Shown: positions 1 through 9,056 of the stretch, piece after piece
Layout of the letters: every line of letters begins with the position of its first letter
Position numbering within the stretch: the first letter of the stretch is position 1
The notes under the pieces: model-generated
The model's input: the letters and a program-made list of their open reading frames with translations, nothing else
The model's database searches: none
What the model was told of the DNA's origin: nothing
Made by a program: the position numbers and the translations under genes
Origin: Mesonia mobilis DSM 19841
GTDB taxonomy: Bacteria > Bacteroidota > Bacteroidia > Flavobacteriales > Flavobacteriaceae
NCBI RefSeq assembly: GCF_000423405.1
Contig: NZ_KE384013.1
Span: forward strand, 245,705 to 309,704
DNA: 64,000 nucleotides
Direction of reading: 5' to 3'

Positions 1-122
1 TTTTATTCTATCAAAATTCATATTGATATGGATATATTACAAACTTATGGAATAATTCGTTAATTAGGGAAATAGTCCGATGAATAATTAGGATTTATTC
101 CTTTAATTGTTAACTTTACGAT

Positions 123-884
123 ATGGAATTAGGAATCGAGATTAAACGTTTTAAAGAAATAAGAGACGAAAATCAGTTTACACAAGCTGAATTTGCCGAG
201 CGTCTTGGAGTAAAAAATACTACTGCCGATATAGAACGCGGTCGTACTAAACTCTCCGGAACGGTGGTGATGGAATTGTTGAAACAATTCAACATTAATC
301 CACTTTGGTTATACGGGCAGAGTCATCAAAAGCATTTGCCATTGCATCAGGTCGACACCATGCCAAAAGTAATTACGGTCGATGTAGAAGATAACGAAAA
401 TATTACGATGGTTAACCAAAAAGCTGCTGCCGGCTATCCGCATAATATTCAAGATGTAGATTGGTACCGACAGTTGCCGGCCTTCGATTTTCCGCTTCCA
501 CAGTATAGAAACGCTACTTATCGTGGTTTTCAAGTAGAAGGAGATAGTATGATGCCGAATTTAAGGCCTGAAGATTGGGTGTTGGCAAAAGCCATCCCAA
601 GTTTATCGGATGCGAGTGATCATAAAATTTATGTAGTCGTGATGTACGATACGGTGGTAGTAAAAAAATTACACAAATTAGCAGACCCTTCTAAAATACG
701 ATTGGTTTCTTTAAATGAAGAATATGCTCCTTTTGAAGTGAAAGTTTCTGATATTCAAGAGTTGTGGCAAGTAACGAGTAAACTCACCTTTAGTTTAGAT
801 GCGAACTCAGAAAATAGTATGCTTCGACAATTACAAGCTTCAATGGAAGAATTAAAATCACAGCTTAATTCTTTTAAACGATAA
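123..884 (+). CDS. LexA/CI-like transcriptional regulator (XRE helix-turn-helix plus S24 peptidase domain)
   Basis: A 253-residue DNA-binding repressor of the LexA/CI type. Residues 5-65 form an XRE-like helix-turn-helix. Residues about 95-225 form an S24 peptidase fold with the serine motif GDSM (Ser142) and a lysine pair near 181 in VVVKKL, which would be the Ser/Lys dyad. The sequence KAAAGYP (100-106) resembles the Ala-Gly site that such proteins cleave in themselves. A C-terminal coiled-coil tail follows (about 228-253). In the family, self-cleavage after DNA damage or stress relieves repression. The target genes are not visible here. The upstream DNA carries a direct repeat TAATTAGG (61-68 and 87-94) and widely spaced arms GGAATAA/TTATTCC (49-55, 95-101), possibly an auto-operator. 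It is not LexA itself in any way I can show. Confidence 0.85.
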   Translation: MELGIEIKRFKEIRDENQFTQAEFAERLGVKNTTADIERGRTKLSGTVVMELLKQFNINPLWLYGQSHQKHLPLHQVDTMPKVITVDVEDNENITMVNQKAAAGYPHNIQDVDWYRQLPAFDFPLPQYRNATYRGFQVEGDSMMPNLRPEDWVLAKAIPSLSDASDHKIYVVVMYDTVVVKKLHKLADPSKIRLVSLNEEYAPFEVKVSDIQELWQVTSKLTFSLDANSENSMLRQLQASMEELKSQLNSFKR

Positions 885-918
885 CAAAAAAGGCTTTCAA
901 AATCTGAAAGCCTTTTTT
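885..918. terminator. Bidirectional rho-independent terminator
   Basis: A 14-bp perfect hairpin, AAAAAAGGCTTTCA (886-899) pairing with its complement (905-918), with A and T runs on both sides. It sits between two convergent genes and can serve both. Confidence 0.85.
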
Positions 919-936
919 ATGGAGATTATTTAAAAT

Positions 937-1815
937 TTACTTCCCATAAGTATCCGCTAAAAAAGTTTTTAAAGAAGTGGGTTCATTACCGGTGAAATCT
1001 CTGTAGGTTGTTGCTGTTTCATCAAATTCACCTTGAGCAATTCCTTTAGCAAACATCACAGTCATATCGATGGCCGGTTGAGGTACGCCATAACCTTGTA
1101 AAGTCTCTGCAAATTCTTCAGGATTTGGAGAAACATAATTAATTTCTGTTCCGCTTACTTCAGAAATAAGCGCTGCAATTTCAGCAAAGGTGAATGCTTT
1201 TTCGGCACTCACTTCGTAAGTTTTGTTTTCATGACCTTCACTGGTTAAAATTTCAGCAGCAAGAACAGCCATATCTTTTCTGGCCATAAATCCGGTTTTT
1301 CCATCTTTAGCAGGTAAGAAAAGCGTTTTACTTTCTAATAAATTCTCTCCGGCAAAAAGCGGGATGACTTCCATATATAAATTATGCTTTAAAATGGTGT
1401 AATCTAAAGAAGCATTCTTTAGAGCATCTTCGGCCGCTAAATGCCCTTTTGCTACGGGGTAAATCGGTGAATTTTCAGATTCATCTTTTCTACCGAAACT
1501 TGTATACACCACATGTTTTACACCTGCTTTTTCTGCAGCAGCAACAATGTTTTTGTGCTGAGCAACTCGCTTGTCTAAATCATTTCCCGAGATAAAATAG
1601 ATTTTTTCAACGCCACTAAAGGCTTTTTCTAACGAGCCTTCATCATCATAATTCCCTTCACGAATATCGATCCCTTTAGCTTGTAAAACTTCAGCTTTGT
1701 TGGTATCTCTTACTAAACCTGCGATTTGATTTGCTTCAATTTTGCTTAATAAGGCATCGATCACTAAACCTCCTAAATTTCCGGTAGCTCCGGTAATTAA
1801 AATTTTTCCTTTCAT
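937..1815 (-). CDS. qorB: NAD(P)H quinone oxidoreductase, QorB/NmrA-like SDR
   Basis: A 292-residue atypical short-chain dehydrogenase. The N-terminus has the Rossmann motif GATGNLGG (residues 9-16). The body follows the NmrA/QorB pattern, and the length is close to E. coli QorB (286 residues). QorB enzymes reduce quinones with NAD(P)H in the cytoplasm. The divergent neighbour is an HxlR-type regulator, the same arrangement as qorB (ytfG) and ytfH in E. coli, which supports the call. The intergenic DNA holds two inverted repeats that look like operators. The exact substrate is inferred, not shown. Confidence 0.8.
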   Translation of the reverse strand: MKGKILITGATGNLGGLVIDALLSKIEANQIAGLVRDTNKAEVLQAKGIDIREGNYDDEGSLEKAFSGVEKIYFISGNDLDKRVAQHKNIVAAAEKAGVKHVVYTSFGRKDESENSPIYPVAKGHLAAEDALKNASLDYTILKHNLYMEVIPLFAGENLLESKTLFLPAKDGKTGFMARKDMAVLAAEILTSEGHENKTYEVSAEKAFTFAEIAALISEVSGTEINYVSPNPEEFAETLQGYGVPQPAIDMTVMFAKGIAQGEFDETATTYRDFTGNEPTSLKTFLADTYGK

Positions 1816-1839
1816 AACTATAATTTATTTAAGTTTGTT

Positions 1840-1856
1840 ACTTACTTTTGGTAAGT
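1840..1856. promoter_or_regulatory. Candidate HxlR operator, site 1
   Basis: Perfect inverted repeat ACTTAC-N5-GTAAGT just upstream of the quinone reductase start (1815), in the region shared with the divergent regulator. It shares the AAGTA/TACTT core and the 5-bp spacer with a second repeat at 1900-1916. HxlR-family regulators are usually autoregulated from such divergent regions, so binding is inferred. Confidence 0.55.
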
Positions 1857-1899
1857 CAAAGATATTTAGTAATTAAGTATTAAACAAGAAGGCACTAAA

Positions 1900-1916
1900 A
1901 AGTAAAGTAGTTACTT
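1900..1916. promoter_or_regulatory. Candidate HxlR operator, site 2
   Basis: Perfect inverted repeat AAGTAA-N5-TTACTT, 32 bp upstream of the regulator start. Arm and spacer lengths match site 1 (6-5-6). Centre-to-centre distance is 60 bp. Confidence 0.5.
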
Positions 1917-1947
1917 AGAGGTTAGTTTTATTGAAAATCAATGAATT

Positions 1948-2325
1948 ATGAGATCAGAAAATTTGAAAATTTTTGCGGAAGCAGAAACTTGTCCTGCCAG
2001 AAATGTATTAGATCGTTTTGGAGATAAATGGTCGACGCTGGTGATTTTAGTTTTAAATGAAGAAGAAAAGCTGCGTTTTAACGAGCTACATAAAGTGATT
2101 GGAGATATTTCTCAAAAAATGCTTACGGTAACCCTAAGAAATTTGGAAGCTGACGGATTGGCGAGCAGAAAAGTATATCCTGAAATTCCGCCACGCGTAG
2201 AATATAAATTGACACCCTTAGGTAAAAGTTTGGTCCCCCACATTTCTAGTCTTTTAAAATGGGCAGACCAAAACTTTTCGAGCATTATGGCATCACGTTC
2301 AAAATATAACCAAAAGGTAAGTTAG
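1948..2325 (+). CDS. HxlR-family transcriptional regulator (QorR/YodB-like)
   Basis: A 125-residue winged-helix regulator of the HxlR family, with the family pattern CPARNVLDRFGDKWS at residues 15-29. Cys15 lies at the place where related sensors (YodB, HypR, QorR) carry the cysteine that reacts with quinones or disulfide stress. It is divergent from a QorB-like quinone reductase, so a quinone-sensing repressor of that gene is the natural reading. The last 4 bases overlap the convergent leuB end. Family assignment is firm; the inducer is inferred. Confidence 0.85.
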   Translation: MRSENLKIFAEAETCPARNVLDRFGDKWSTLVILVLNEEEKLRFNELHKVIGDISQKMLTVTLRNLEADGLASRKVYPEIPPRVEYKLTPLGKSLVPHISSLLKWADQNFSSIMASRSKYNQKVS

Positions 2326-3437
2326 ATAATCGTTGCTTGACCCAAGCTAAGATTATCACCGTTAATTTTTAGATCTTCATTATCTAAAATTAAACCTTCA
2401 ATAAAAGTTCCTACTTTCTCCGTAGAGTAGGAGCTTTCTTTATTAATATCGCTGGTACAAATATTCATTTCTAAACTTTTATCGACAGCCGCTTGAATGA
2501 TCGCTGCTTCTTCTAGTAAATTAAAATGTTCTAATAACATCGCCGCCGAAAGGATAGAAGCAATTGGGTTCGCAATTCCTTTTCCGGCAGCTTGCGGGTA
2601 AGAACCGTGAATCGGTTCAAAAAGTGCGTGTTCTTTCCCTACCGAAGCCGAAGCTAATAAGCCAATACTACCACCAATTACACTTGCTTCATCAGAAATA
2701 ATATCACCAAACATATTTTCAGTAAGAATCACATCAAATTGTTTCGGGTTAATAATCATTTGCATCGCTGCATTATCAACATATAAAAAGTCTAATTCTA
2801 CGTCTGGGTAGTCTTTGGCAATTTCTTTTACCGTGCGTCGCCAAAGTCGCGAAGTCTCTAGTACATTCGCTTTATCGACCAAGGTTACTTTGTTTCTTCG
2901 TTTCTGCGCCGCCTCAAATGCCAAATGCGTCATTCGTTCAATTTCTTCCGCAGTATATACGCAAAGATCCGAAGCTTCTCGCTCATCTTCACTCAAGGTT
3001 TTTTCGCCAAAATAAATGCCACCGGTCAATTCTCGATAGATCACCATGTCGGCACCTTCAATGCGATCGGGTCGTAAGGGCGAATGTTCCAATAAGCGTT
3101 CAAATGCACGAACCGGTCGAATATTAGCAAATAAACCTAACTCTTTGCGTAACTTTAGTAAACCTTGTTCCGGTCGTACTTTTGCTGCGGGATTGTTGTC
3201 GTATTTCGGGTCACCAATGGCGCCAAATAAAACCGCATCAGATTTTTTACACAAATCGAGTGTCGCATCGGGTAACGGATTTTCGGTGAGGTCGATAGCC
3301 GATGCACCTACCACGGCTTCTTCAAACAAAAACTCGTGATCAAAACGTTCGGCAATGGCTTTTAAAACCTTTATTGATTGCTGTGTGATTTCCGGCCCTA
3401 TGCCGTCTCCTGCTAATACTGCGATGTTCAACTTCAT
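2322..3437 (-). CDS. leuB: 3-isopropylmalate dehydrogenase
   Basis: A 371-residue LeuB, which oxidises and decarboxylates 3-isopropylmalate with NAD+ in leucine synthesis. The start is placed at the ATG giving MKLNIAVLAGDGIGPEI. A longer open frame reaches 3554, but its extra 39 codons are translated repeat DNA and should not be annotated. Visible motifs include GDGIGPE near the N-terminus, the substrate region RELTGGIYFG, the metal-site stretch DNAAMQMI and the C-terminal loop EPIHGSYPQAAGKGIANP. It is the last gene of leuA-leuC-leuD-leuB and is separated from leuD by a 143-bp gap filled by a repeat. The 3' end overlaps the convergent regulator by 4 bases. Confidence 0.97.
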   Translation of the reverse strand: MKLNIAVLAGDGIGPEITQQSIKVLKAIAERFDHEFLFEEAVVGASAIDLTENPLPDATLDLCKKSDAVLFGAIGDPKYDNNPAAKVRPEQGLLKLRKELGLFANIRPVRAFERLLEHSPLRPDRIEGADMVIYRELTGGIYFGEKTLSEDEREASDLCVYTAEEIERMTHLAFEAAQKRRNKVTLVDKANVLETSRLWRRTVKEIAKDYPDVELDFLYVDNAAMQMIINPKQFDVILTENMFGDIISDEASVIGGSIGLLASASVGKEHALFEPIHGSYPQAAGKGIANPIASILSAAMLLEHFNLLEEAAIIQAAVDKSLEMNICTSDINKESSYSTEKVGTFIEGLILDNEDLKINGDNLSLGQATII

Positions 3438-3453
3438 ATCTTCATTTTTTAGG

Positions 3454-3574
3454 TTGGGCGCAACCCTAGCGGGTCGGGCTTTCGCGAGTCGCTTTTTTAT
3501 TTTGTCTTTTCTTTCGACAAGCTCAAGAAGACAAAATAAAAAGAGCTCCAACAATCGCTCAATCCCTTGCGCAA
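3454..3574 (+). repeat. Flavobacterial intergenic repeat, copy 1 (leuD-leuB gap)
   Basis: A 121-bp element starting TTGGGCGCAACCC, followed by GGGTCGGGCTTTCG, and ending AATCCCTTGCGCAA. The centre is a hairpin with arms TTTTATTTTGTC/GACAAAATAAAA around a variable loop containing TTTCGACAAGCTCAAG. It is nearly identical to the inverted copy at 5571-5697. More distant relatives with the same left and right ends lie at 15367-15468, 26234-26337 and 36733-36833. Confidence 0.85.
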
Positions 3575-3580
3575 GTTAGT

Positions 3581-4171
3581 TTATACGGTTTGTTGCTTTT
3601 CAAAAGCTTTAATTTTATCAAGTTTGCTTACTAAAAAGTCAATATCATCCAAACCTTTGAGCAAGCACATTTTCTTATAGGCATCGATGTCAAATTTCTC
3701 TTCTAAATTTTTATCGATGAGTTTTATCGATTGATTTTCTAGATCTACTTTTAATTGTGTTTGTGGGTTTTCTTCGATCGCTTTAAAAAGCTCCGATAAA
3801 AACTGCGGACTCACCTGCACAGGAAGCAAACCATTGTTTAAGGAGTTTCCTTTAAAGATGTCGGCAAAATAACTGGAGACGACAACTTTAAAACCGTAAG
3901 CTTTAATTGCCCAAGCAGCGTGTTCTCGACTAGAACCACAACCAAAATTATCGCCGGCCACTAATACTTGTCCGTGATATCTTTCTTGATTCAGCGGAAA
4001 GTCTTCCTTTTCATTTCCTTCGTTATCAAAACGCCAATCTCGAAATAGATTTTCTCCAAATCCGGCTTTATCGGTCGCTTTTAAAAATCTTGCCGGTATG
4101 ATCTGATCGGTATCAATATTTTCAATCTCTAAAGGAACTGCGGTATCGGTAAGTGTGATAAATTTTTCCAT
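3581..4171 (-). CDS. leuD: 3-isopropylmalate dehydratase, small subunit
   Basis: A 196-residue LeuD, the swivel-domain partner of LeuC in isomerising 2- to 3-isopropylmalate. It shows the family signature [13 protein letters not shown] near the middle (about residues 77-89). Length fits the bacterial family. The start ATG overlaps the leuC stop by one base (TAATG), which implies translational coupling and equal production of both subunits. The downstream gap to leuB holds repeat copy 1. Confidence 0.97.
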   Translation of the reverse strand: MEKFITLTDTAVPLEIENIDTDQIIPARFLKATDKAGFGENLFRDWRFDNEGNEKEDFPLNQERYHGQVLVAGDNFGCGSSREHAAWAIKAYGFKVVVSSYFADIFKGNSLNNGLLPVQVSPQFLSELFKAIEENPQTQLKVDLENQSIKLIDKNLEEKFDIDAYKKMCLLKGLDDIDFLVSKLDKIKAFEKQQTV

Positions 4172-5553
4172 TAGTTTAAGTTTTGGGTGTAATCAACAAT
4201 TTTTCCGGCAATCGCAGTGGCAGCAGCCGTTAACGGACTTGCTAAAATCGTGCGCGAACCTTGCCCTTGTCTTCCTTCAAAGTTTCGATTACTGGTAGAA
4301 ACGCAATATTCTCCGGCAGGTATTTTATCATCATTCATCGCTAAACATGCCGAACAACCCGGTTGCCGAAGTTGAAACCCGGCTTCTTCAAAAATAGTAT
4401 GTAAACCTTCGGCTTCAATTTGCGCAGCTACTTGCCGCGAACCCGGAACGATTAATGCGTTTACATTTTTAGCCTTTTGCTTTCCTTTAATATAATTGGC
4501 AGCGATTCTAAAATCTTCAATTCTAGAATTGGTACAACTCCCAATAAAAATGTAATTTATCGGTTTGTCGATGAGCGATTCTCCCGCCGTAAAACCCATA
4601 TATGCTAAAGCTTTCCCAGAACTTTTACTTTCGTTTTCGGGAATGGCCTGTGAAATTTTAATGCCCATTCCGGGATTGGTGCCATAAGTGACCATCGGTT
4701 CGATGGCTTCTGCTTCAAAGCTATATTCCTGGTCAAATGTAGCGCCTTCGTCAGTTTTTAAACTTTCCCAGTAGATTTTTAGCTTTTCAAAAGCTTCTCC
4801 TTTCGGAGCAAACTCTCGACCTTCCACATAATTGTAAGTGGTTTTGTCTGGAGCTATGAGTCCACCGCGAGCGCCCATTTCGATGCTCATGTTGCAGACG
4901 GTCATTCGACCTTCCATCGACATCTCTTCAAAGACATTTCCGGCATATTCACAAAAATATCCGGTACCGGAATTGGTGCCGAGTTCACTAATAATATATA
5001 AAATGACGTCCTTAGGAGTAACGCCATTTTTTAATTTTCCGTTTACGTTTACCCGTAATTTTTTAGGCTTTTGCACCAACACCGATTGGCTGGCAAAAAC
5101 TTGAGCAACTTGGCTTGTGCCGATTCCAAAAGCGATGGTGCCAAAAGCGCCATGCGTTGAGGTATGACTATCACCACAAACCATCGTCATTCCCGGTTGA
5201 GTAATGCCTAATTCTGGTGCCATCACATGAACAATACCATTGTAAGGATGACCTAAACCGTAAAGTGTAATGTTATTTTCTTCGCAGTTTTGGGTGAGTT
5301 CTTTTAATTGTTTCCGGGATAAAAGATCTTTTACCGGCAAATGCTGATTTTCCGTCGGTGTGTTATGATCTGCGGTGGCCACAATTTTATCGGGCCGAAA
5401 TACCGGAATGTTACGGTCTTTTAGCTCTTGAAAAGCTTGCGGACTCGTAACTTCATGGATTAAATGTTTATCGATGTATAAAATATCGGGACCGTTGGGA
5501 ATCGATTCGACCACGTGTGCATCCCAGATTTTATCAAAAAGTGTTTTTTTCAT
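4171..5553 (-). CDS. leuC: 3-isopropylmalate dehydratase, large subunit
   Basis: A 460-residue aconitase-family protein. The start is the ATG giving [16 protein letters not shown] longer frame to 5697 encodes translated repeat and is rejected. The [4Fe-4S] ligand cysteines are visible in [11 protein letters not shown] and in [11 protein letters not shown], and the substrate region has [14 protein letters not shown]. With LeuD it forms the isomerase for leucine synthesis. It follows leuA across a 145-bp gap containing repeat copy 2, so transcription of the operon must cross a strong hairpin before this gene. Confidence 0.97.
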   Translation of the reverse strand: MKKTLFDKIWDAHVVESIPNGPDILYIDKHLIHEVTSPQAFQELKDRNIPVFRPDKIVATADHNTPTENQHLPVKDLLSRKQLKELTQNCEENNITLYGLGHPYNGIVHVMAPELGITQPGMTMVCGDSHTSTHGAFGTIAFGIGTSQVAQVFASQSVLVQKPKKLRVNVNGKLKNGVTPKDVILYIISELGTNSGTGYFCEYAGNVFEEMSMEGRMTVCNMSIEMGARGGLIAPDKTTYNYVEGREFAPKGEAFEKLKIYWESLKTDEGATFDQEYSFEAEAIEPMVTYGTNPGMGIKISQAIPENESKSSGKALAYMGFTAGESLIDKPINYIFIGSCTNSRIEDFRIAANYIKGKQKAKNVNALIVPGSRQVAAQIEAEGLHTIFEEAGFQLRQPGCSACLAMNDDKIPAGEYCVSTSNRNFEGRQGQGSRTILASPLTAAATAIAGKIVDYTQNLN

Positions 5554-5570
5554 TTTTGTTGATCTTCTAA

Positions 5571-5697
5571 TTGCGCAAGGGATTGAGTGATTTGTTGAAG
5601 CTCTTTTTATTTTGTCACCTTGAGCGGAGTCGAAAGGTTTTACAGACAAAATAAAAAAGCGACTCACGAAAGCCCGACCCGTTAGGGTTGCGCCCAA
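5571..5697 (-). repeat. Flavobacterial intergenic repeat, copy 2 (leuA-leuC gap)
   Basis: A 127-bp copy of the repeat at 3454-3574, in the opposite orientation. Read on the minus strand it starts TTGGGCGCAACCC and ends CAATCCCTTGCGCAA. The arms of the central hairpin, TTTTATTTTGTC and GACAAAATAAAA, are the same; only the loop differs (CTTTCGACTCCGCTCAAGG type). It fills nearly the whole gap between leuA and leuC, one base from the leuA stop codon. Confidence 0.85.
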
Positions 5698-5698
5698 A

Positions 5699-6871
5699 TT
5701 ATGCGCTTACTCGATGTTTACTTTGATAGATTTGCATGATCTCGTGAATATCACTGTCGAGCACTTCTTTGCGTGCATCGGCAAAATGAAGAAATTCTTG
5801 ATACACAACATCGAGTTCTAATTTGGTAAGGTTGTAACCGATTTTTTTGGCTTTATGCGCCAAGGCTGCGCGACCACTTCTGGCGGTTAGAATTATCGCA
5901 GATTCGGTAACGCCTACATCGGCAGGATTTATAATTTCGTAAGTTTCTCGGTTTTTAATTACGCCGTCTTGATGAATACCGGAACTATGCGCAAAAGCAT
6001 TGGCACCAACGATGGCTTTGTTGGGTTGCACGAACATTCCCATCTCGCGAGAGACCATTTTGCTGGTGTCGTACAATAGTTGCGTATTGATGTTGGTGTC
6101 TAGGTTTAATGCAGGATGTTGGCGTAAAATCATGACAATTTCTTCTAGCGCTGTATTTCCGGCACGTTCACCAATACCGTTAATGGTACATTCGATTTGG
6201 CGAGCTCCGTTGGTCATTCCGGCAACAGAATTGGCAGTCGCCATTCCTAGATCGTTATGGCAATGACAAGAAATAATTACATTTTCGATGCCCGGAACAT
6301 GTTCTTTTAAGTATTTTATTTTTTTACCATATTCTTCCGGTAGGCAATAACCGGTGGTGTCTGGAATATTTAAAACGGTTGCACCGGCTTTGACGGCTTC
6401 AGTACAGACGACAGCTAAAAATTCGTTATCGGTTCTGCCGGCATCTTCGGCGTAAAATTCGACATCATCTACAAAAGTTTTGGCGTAAGCAACGGCCTCG
6501 CCAGCACGCTCAATAATCTCCTGAGGCGTGGCTTTAAATTTATACTTAATGTGTGATGCAGAAGTGCCGATACCGGTATGAATTCTTGGTTTTTTAGCGT
6601 ATTTTAAAGCTTGCGCGGCCACTTCAATATCGTTTTTAACGGCGCGTGTTAAACCGCAAACCGTGGCATTTTTTACGAGTTTAGAAATTTCTGAAACTGA
6701 CTGAAAGTCTTGTGGACTTGATACCGGGAAACCGGCTTCGATCACATCTACTCCCAATTCATCTAAACGTTTGGCGATTTTTAATTTTTGCTCGGTGTTT
6801 AATTTACAACCGGGCACTTGCTCTCCATCTCTCAACGTGGTATCAAAAATTTCTACCTTTTCTGTACTCAT
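5699..6871 (-). CDS. leuA: 2-isopropylmalate synthase (short form)
   Basis: A 390-residue HMGL-like TIM-barrel enzyme condensing acetyl-CoA with 2-oxoisovalerate, the committed step to leucine. The N-terminal motif [13 protein letters not shown] and the metal-binding stretch [15 protein letters not shown] are clear; [10 protein letters not shown] is also present. Typical LeuA proteins exceed 500 residues because of a C-terminal leucine-binding domain. This one ends shortly after the linker subdomain, so classical feedback inhibition by leucine is unlikely (inference). It leads the leu operon and shares 149 bp with the divergent gene at 7021. I see no leader peptide in that region. Homocitrate synthase is the main alternative, but the leuCDB context favours LeuA. 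Confidence 0.93.
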   Translation of the reverse strand: MSTEKVEIFDTTLRDGEQVPGCKLNTEQKLKIAKRLDELGVDVIEAGFPVSSPQDFQSVSEISKLVKNATVCGLTRAVKNDIEVAAQALKYAKKPRIHTGIGTSASHIKYKFKATPQEIIERAGEAVAYAKTFVDDVEFYAEDAGRTDNEFLAVVCTEAVKAGATVLNIPDTTGYCLPEEYGKKIKYLKEHVPGIENVIISCHCHNDLGMATANSVAGMTNGARQIECTINGIGERAGNTALEEIVMILRQHPALNLDTNINTQLLYDTSKMVSREMGMFVQPNKAIVGANAFAHSSGIHQDGVIKNRETYEIINPADVGVTESAIILTARSGRAALAHKAKKIGYNLTKLELDVVYQEFLHFADARKEVLDSDIHEIMQIYQSKHRVSA

Positions 6872-7020
6872 AAACGCTAGTTTTTAGTTTATCTTTAGCT
6901 TAAAAGTAAGTAGCTTGTAGAGGTCTAGAAACCGACTTTTAAAAATGCTTACGATCGCTAAAGTTTGTTTTTGGTGTTTAATTAATTGTTTTTCAATGTT
7001 TTGTGTTTTAGGTAATTACG

Positions 7021-8571
7021 ATGTTAAAAGAATTTTCTGATCCTTTATTTTCTTTGGTGCAATCGCTTTCTGCTTCAGAAAAGCGTCAGTTTTCGTTATA
7101 TGCAGGAAGATTAGGAGGGAAGTCTGAACGTAAATTTGAACATCTTTTTAAATTGTTATCGAAACAGAAATATTATGATGAAGCTGAAATTCTTTCGAAA
7201 ACAAGTATTACCAAACAGCAACTTTCGAATGTAAAAGCACATTTGTACAAGCAAATTTTAACGAGTTTGCGCTTGCATACTTCGCAGCAAAGTATTCCGC
7301 TACAGTTGCGGGAGCAATACGATTTTGCTTATATTTTATATCGCAAAGGTTTGTACAAGCAGGCGTTGAAGTTGTTGGATAAAACTAAAACCACCGCTAT
7401 TGAATACGAAGAGAAAACCATCGCTTTTGAAGTGTTGGATCTCGAGAAAATTATCGAATCGCAATACATTACTCGAAGTTCTGAAAATCGCGCCGATCAG
7501 CTGGTAAGTCAAACGGAGGAGCTTTCTTTTTTGAATGTAATCGCGGGAAAACTTTCTAACTTATCGCTTCAGCTATATAATATTTTCTTGAAAATGGGTT
7601 ATGCGCGAACGGAGGAAGAGGCAAAGCAAATCACTAATTTTTTTGAAGAGAACTTACCCGATTATGATTATGCTCAGCTTAGTTTTCGGGAAAAGTTGTG
7701 GTTGTATCAGGCGTATTTATGGTATAGCTTTATCACCCAAGATTTTTTGTCTTGTTATCGTTATGCTTCGAAATGGGTAGATTTATTTCAGCAGAATTCC
7801 GCATTAATCCACGTGCATCCGGTCTTTTATTTAAAAGGAAACCATTATTTGTTAGAATCACTTTTTTACTTAAATAGTGTCGATCTATTTGAGCAAGTAC
7901 TTATCAAATTTGAAGAGAATATTGAGGATAAGCGTATACCTAAAGATGAGAATATTTCTGCCTTGTCTTTTATGTATTTGTATTTTAATAAACTGAATTT
8001 AAGGTTTATGAAAGGCGAGTTTGCCGATGGTGATGCGCTTGTCGATGAGATTATTAACGGAATAAAAGTCTATCAGCATACCTTAGATGAGCATCATTTA
8101 ATGGTCTTGTATTATAAAATTGCTTCGCTTTATTTTGGAGATGGTAATTATAAGAAGTGTATAGATTATCTACAGAAAATCATTCAGAATAAATCTTTAG
8201 AAATGCGGGAAGATCTGATGTGTTTTAGCCGTATTTTAAATTTGGTCGCGCATTATGAAGCGGGGCTCGATTATCATTTAGACCGATTGATTCGATCGAC
8301 TTATCGTTTTCTAATTAAGATGAATGACCTGCACGAAGTACAAAAAGAAATGATCAAGTTTTTGCGCGATCTTCCTAAAGTTTACCCTTCAGACATAAAA
8401 GCAGAATTTAAAAAATTACGCGATCGATTAAAAGTTTATGAAGAACATCCTTTTGAGCGTCGAGCTTTCTTGTATTTAGATATTATTTCTTGGCTGGAGA
8501 GCAATTATGAAAATCGCCCGGTAGCCGAGATCGTAAAAGAAAAGTTTAGAGAACAAAAACGCTTTGTTTAA
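7021..8571 (+). CDS. Conserved helical protein of unknown function
   Basis: A 516-residue protein I do not recognise by name. It is soluble, with no signal peptide or membrane segment, and appears almost entirely helical. Spaced aromatic and leucine positions (LYRKGLYKQALKLLDK, YFGDGNYKKCIDYLQK) resemble TPR-like helical hairpins. The N-terminus (residues 1-85) looks like a small separate helical domain. It is divergent from leuA. The 3' end overlaps the convergent acetyltransferase by 4 bases. A scaffolding or regulatory role is possible for a TPR-like protein, but nothing here identifies a partner. Confidence 0.8.
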   Translation: MLKEFSDPLFSLVQSLSASEKRQFSLYAGRLGGKSERKFEHLFKLLSKQKYYDEAEILSKTSITKQQLSNVKAHLYKQILTSLRLHTSQQSIPLQLREQYDFAYILYRKGLYKQALKLLDKTKTTAIEYEEKTIAFEVLDLEKIIESQYITRSSENRADQLVSQTEELSFLNVIAGKLSNLSLQLYNIFLKMGYARTEEEAKQITNFFEENLPDYDYAQLSFREKLWLYQAYLWYSFITQDFLSCYRYASKWVDLFQQNSALIHVHPVFYLKGNHYLLESLFYLNSVDLFEQVLIKFEENIEDKRIPKDENISALSFMYLYFNKLNLRFMKGEFADGDALVDEIINGIKVYQHTLDEHHLMVLYYKIASLYFGDGNYKKCIDYLQKIIQNKSLEMREDLMCFSRILNLVAHYEAGLDYHLDRLIRSTYRFLIKMNDLHEVQKEMIKFLRDLPKVYPSDIKAEFKKLRDRLKVYEEHPFERRAFLYLDIISWLESNYENRPVAEIVKEKFREQKRFV

Positions 8572-9056
8572 TTAAGCTGGAGTTGGAGAAAAACCAGATC
8601 GAACCAACGGTCAAATTTATAGCCGACTTCTTTTAGATACCCTACTTCTTGAAAGCCTAGTTTTTGATGAAATTGGATACTAAATTTATTTTCAGCATCG
8701 ATCCCGGCCACCATATTGTGGTAATTCTCTTTTTTGGCGATATCGATGAGCGCTAAAATAAGCTGCTTGCCAAAGCCTTTGCCTTGATGATCTGGCGAAA
8801 CGTAAACCGAATGTTCTACACAAAATTGATAAGCTTCGTGCGGTCTAAATTGGCCAAATGTTCCGTAGCCGGTAAGCTTCCCGTTTTCTTCGGTGACTAA
8901 AACGGGAAAATTCAGCTGTTGTTGTTGGCTTAACCAAGCTTCCATTTGAGCTAAGGTTCTCTTGTGGTAATGGTAGATCACCGTCGTATGTTCAATATGG
9001 TAATTGAAGATTTCTAAAATTTTTGGTATATCTTCAAGAGTAGCTTGGCGTATCAT
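8568..9056 (-). CDS. GNAT N-acetyltransferase, phosphinothricin acetyltransferase-like
   Basis: A 162-residue GCN5-type acetyltransferase. It starts MIRQATLEDIPKILEIFNYHI, as in the Pat/Bar/YwnH subgroup. The acetyl-CoA loop is VSPDHQGKGFGKQLI (about residues 91-105), and the typical NxxSIQFHQKLGFQEVG follows. The subgroup acetylates amine substrates such as phosphinothricin, methionine sulfoximine or related amino acids; the natural substrate here is unknown. Its start codon overlaps the end of the upstream esterase gene by 4 bases, so the two are probably co-transcribed and translationally coupled. Confidence 0.88.
   Translation of the reverse strand: MIRQATLEDIPKILEIFNYHIEHTTVIYHYHKRTLAQMEAWLSQQQQLNFPVLVTEENGKLTGYGTFGQFRPHEAYQFCVEHSVYVSPDHQGKGFGKQLILALIDIAKKENYHNMVAGIDAENKFSIQFHQKLGFQEVGYLKEVGYKFDRWFDLVFLQLQLN

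Noticed and set aside
49-101. Operator for the S24 regulator
   Set aside because: Arms GGAATAA/TTATTCC are too far apart and the direct repeats are short; noted only with the gene.
3046-3339. 97-codon plus-strand frame inside leuB
   Set aside because: Antisense shadow with low-complexity Ser/Arg composition.
3438-3554. N-terminal extension of LeuB by 39 codons
   Set aside because: It is translated repeat DNA (the same element as at 5571-5697); the ATG at 3437 gives the normal LeuB N-terminus.
5554-5697. N-terminal extension of LeuC by 48 codons
   Set aside because: It is translated repeat DNA; the ATG at 5553 gives the normal LeuC N-terminus.
6906-6952. Inverted repeat GTAAG...CTTAC upstream of leuA
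   Set aside because: Arms of only 5 bp, 37 bp apart; expected by chance in AT-rich DNA.
6872-7020. Possible leu attenuator
   Set aside because: No leader peptide rich in leucine codons and no terminator-antiterminator pair in the 149 bp before leuA.
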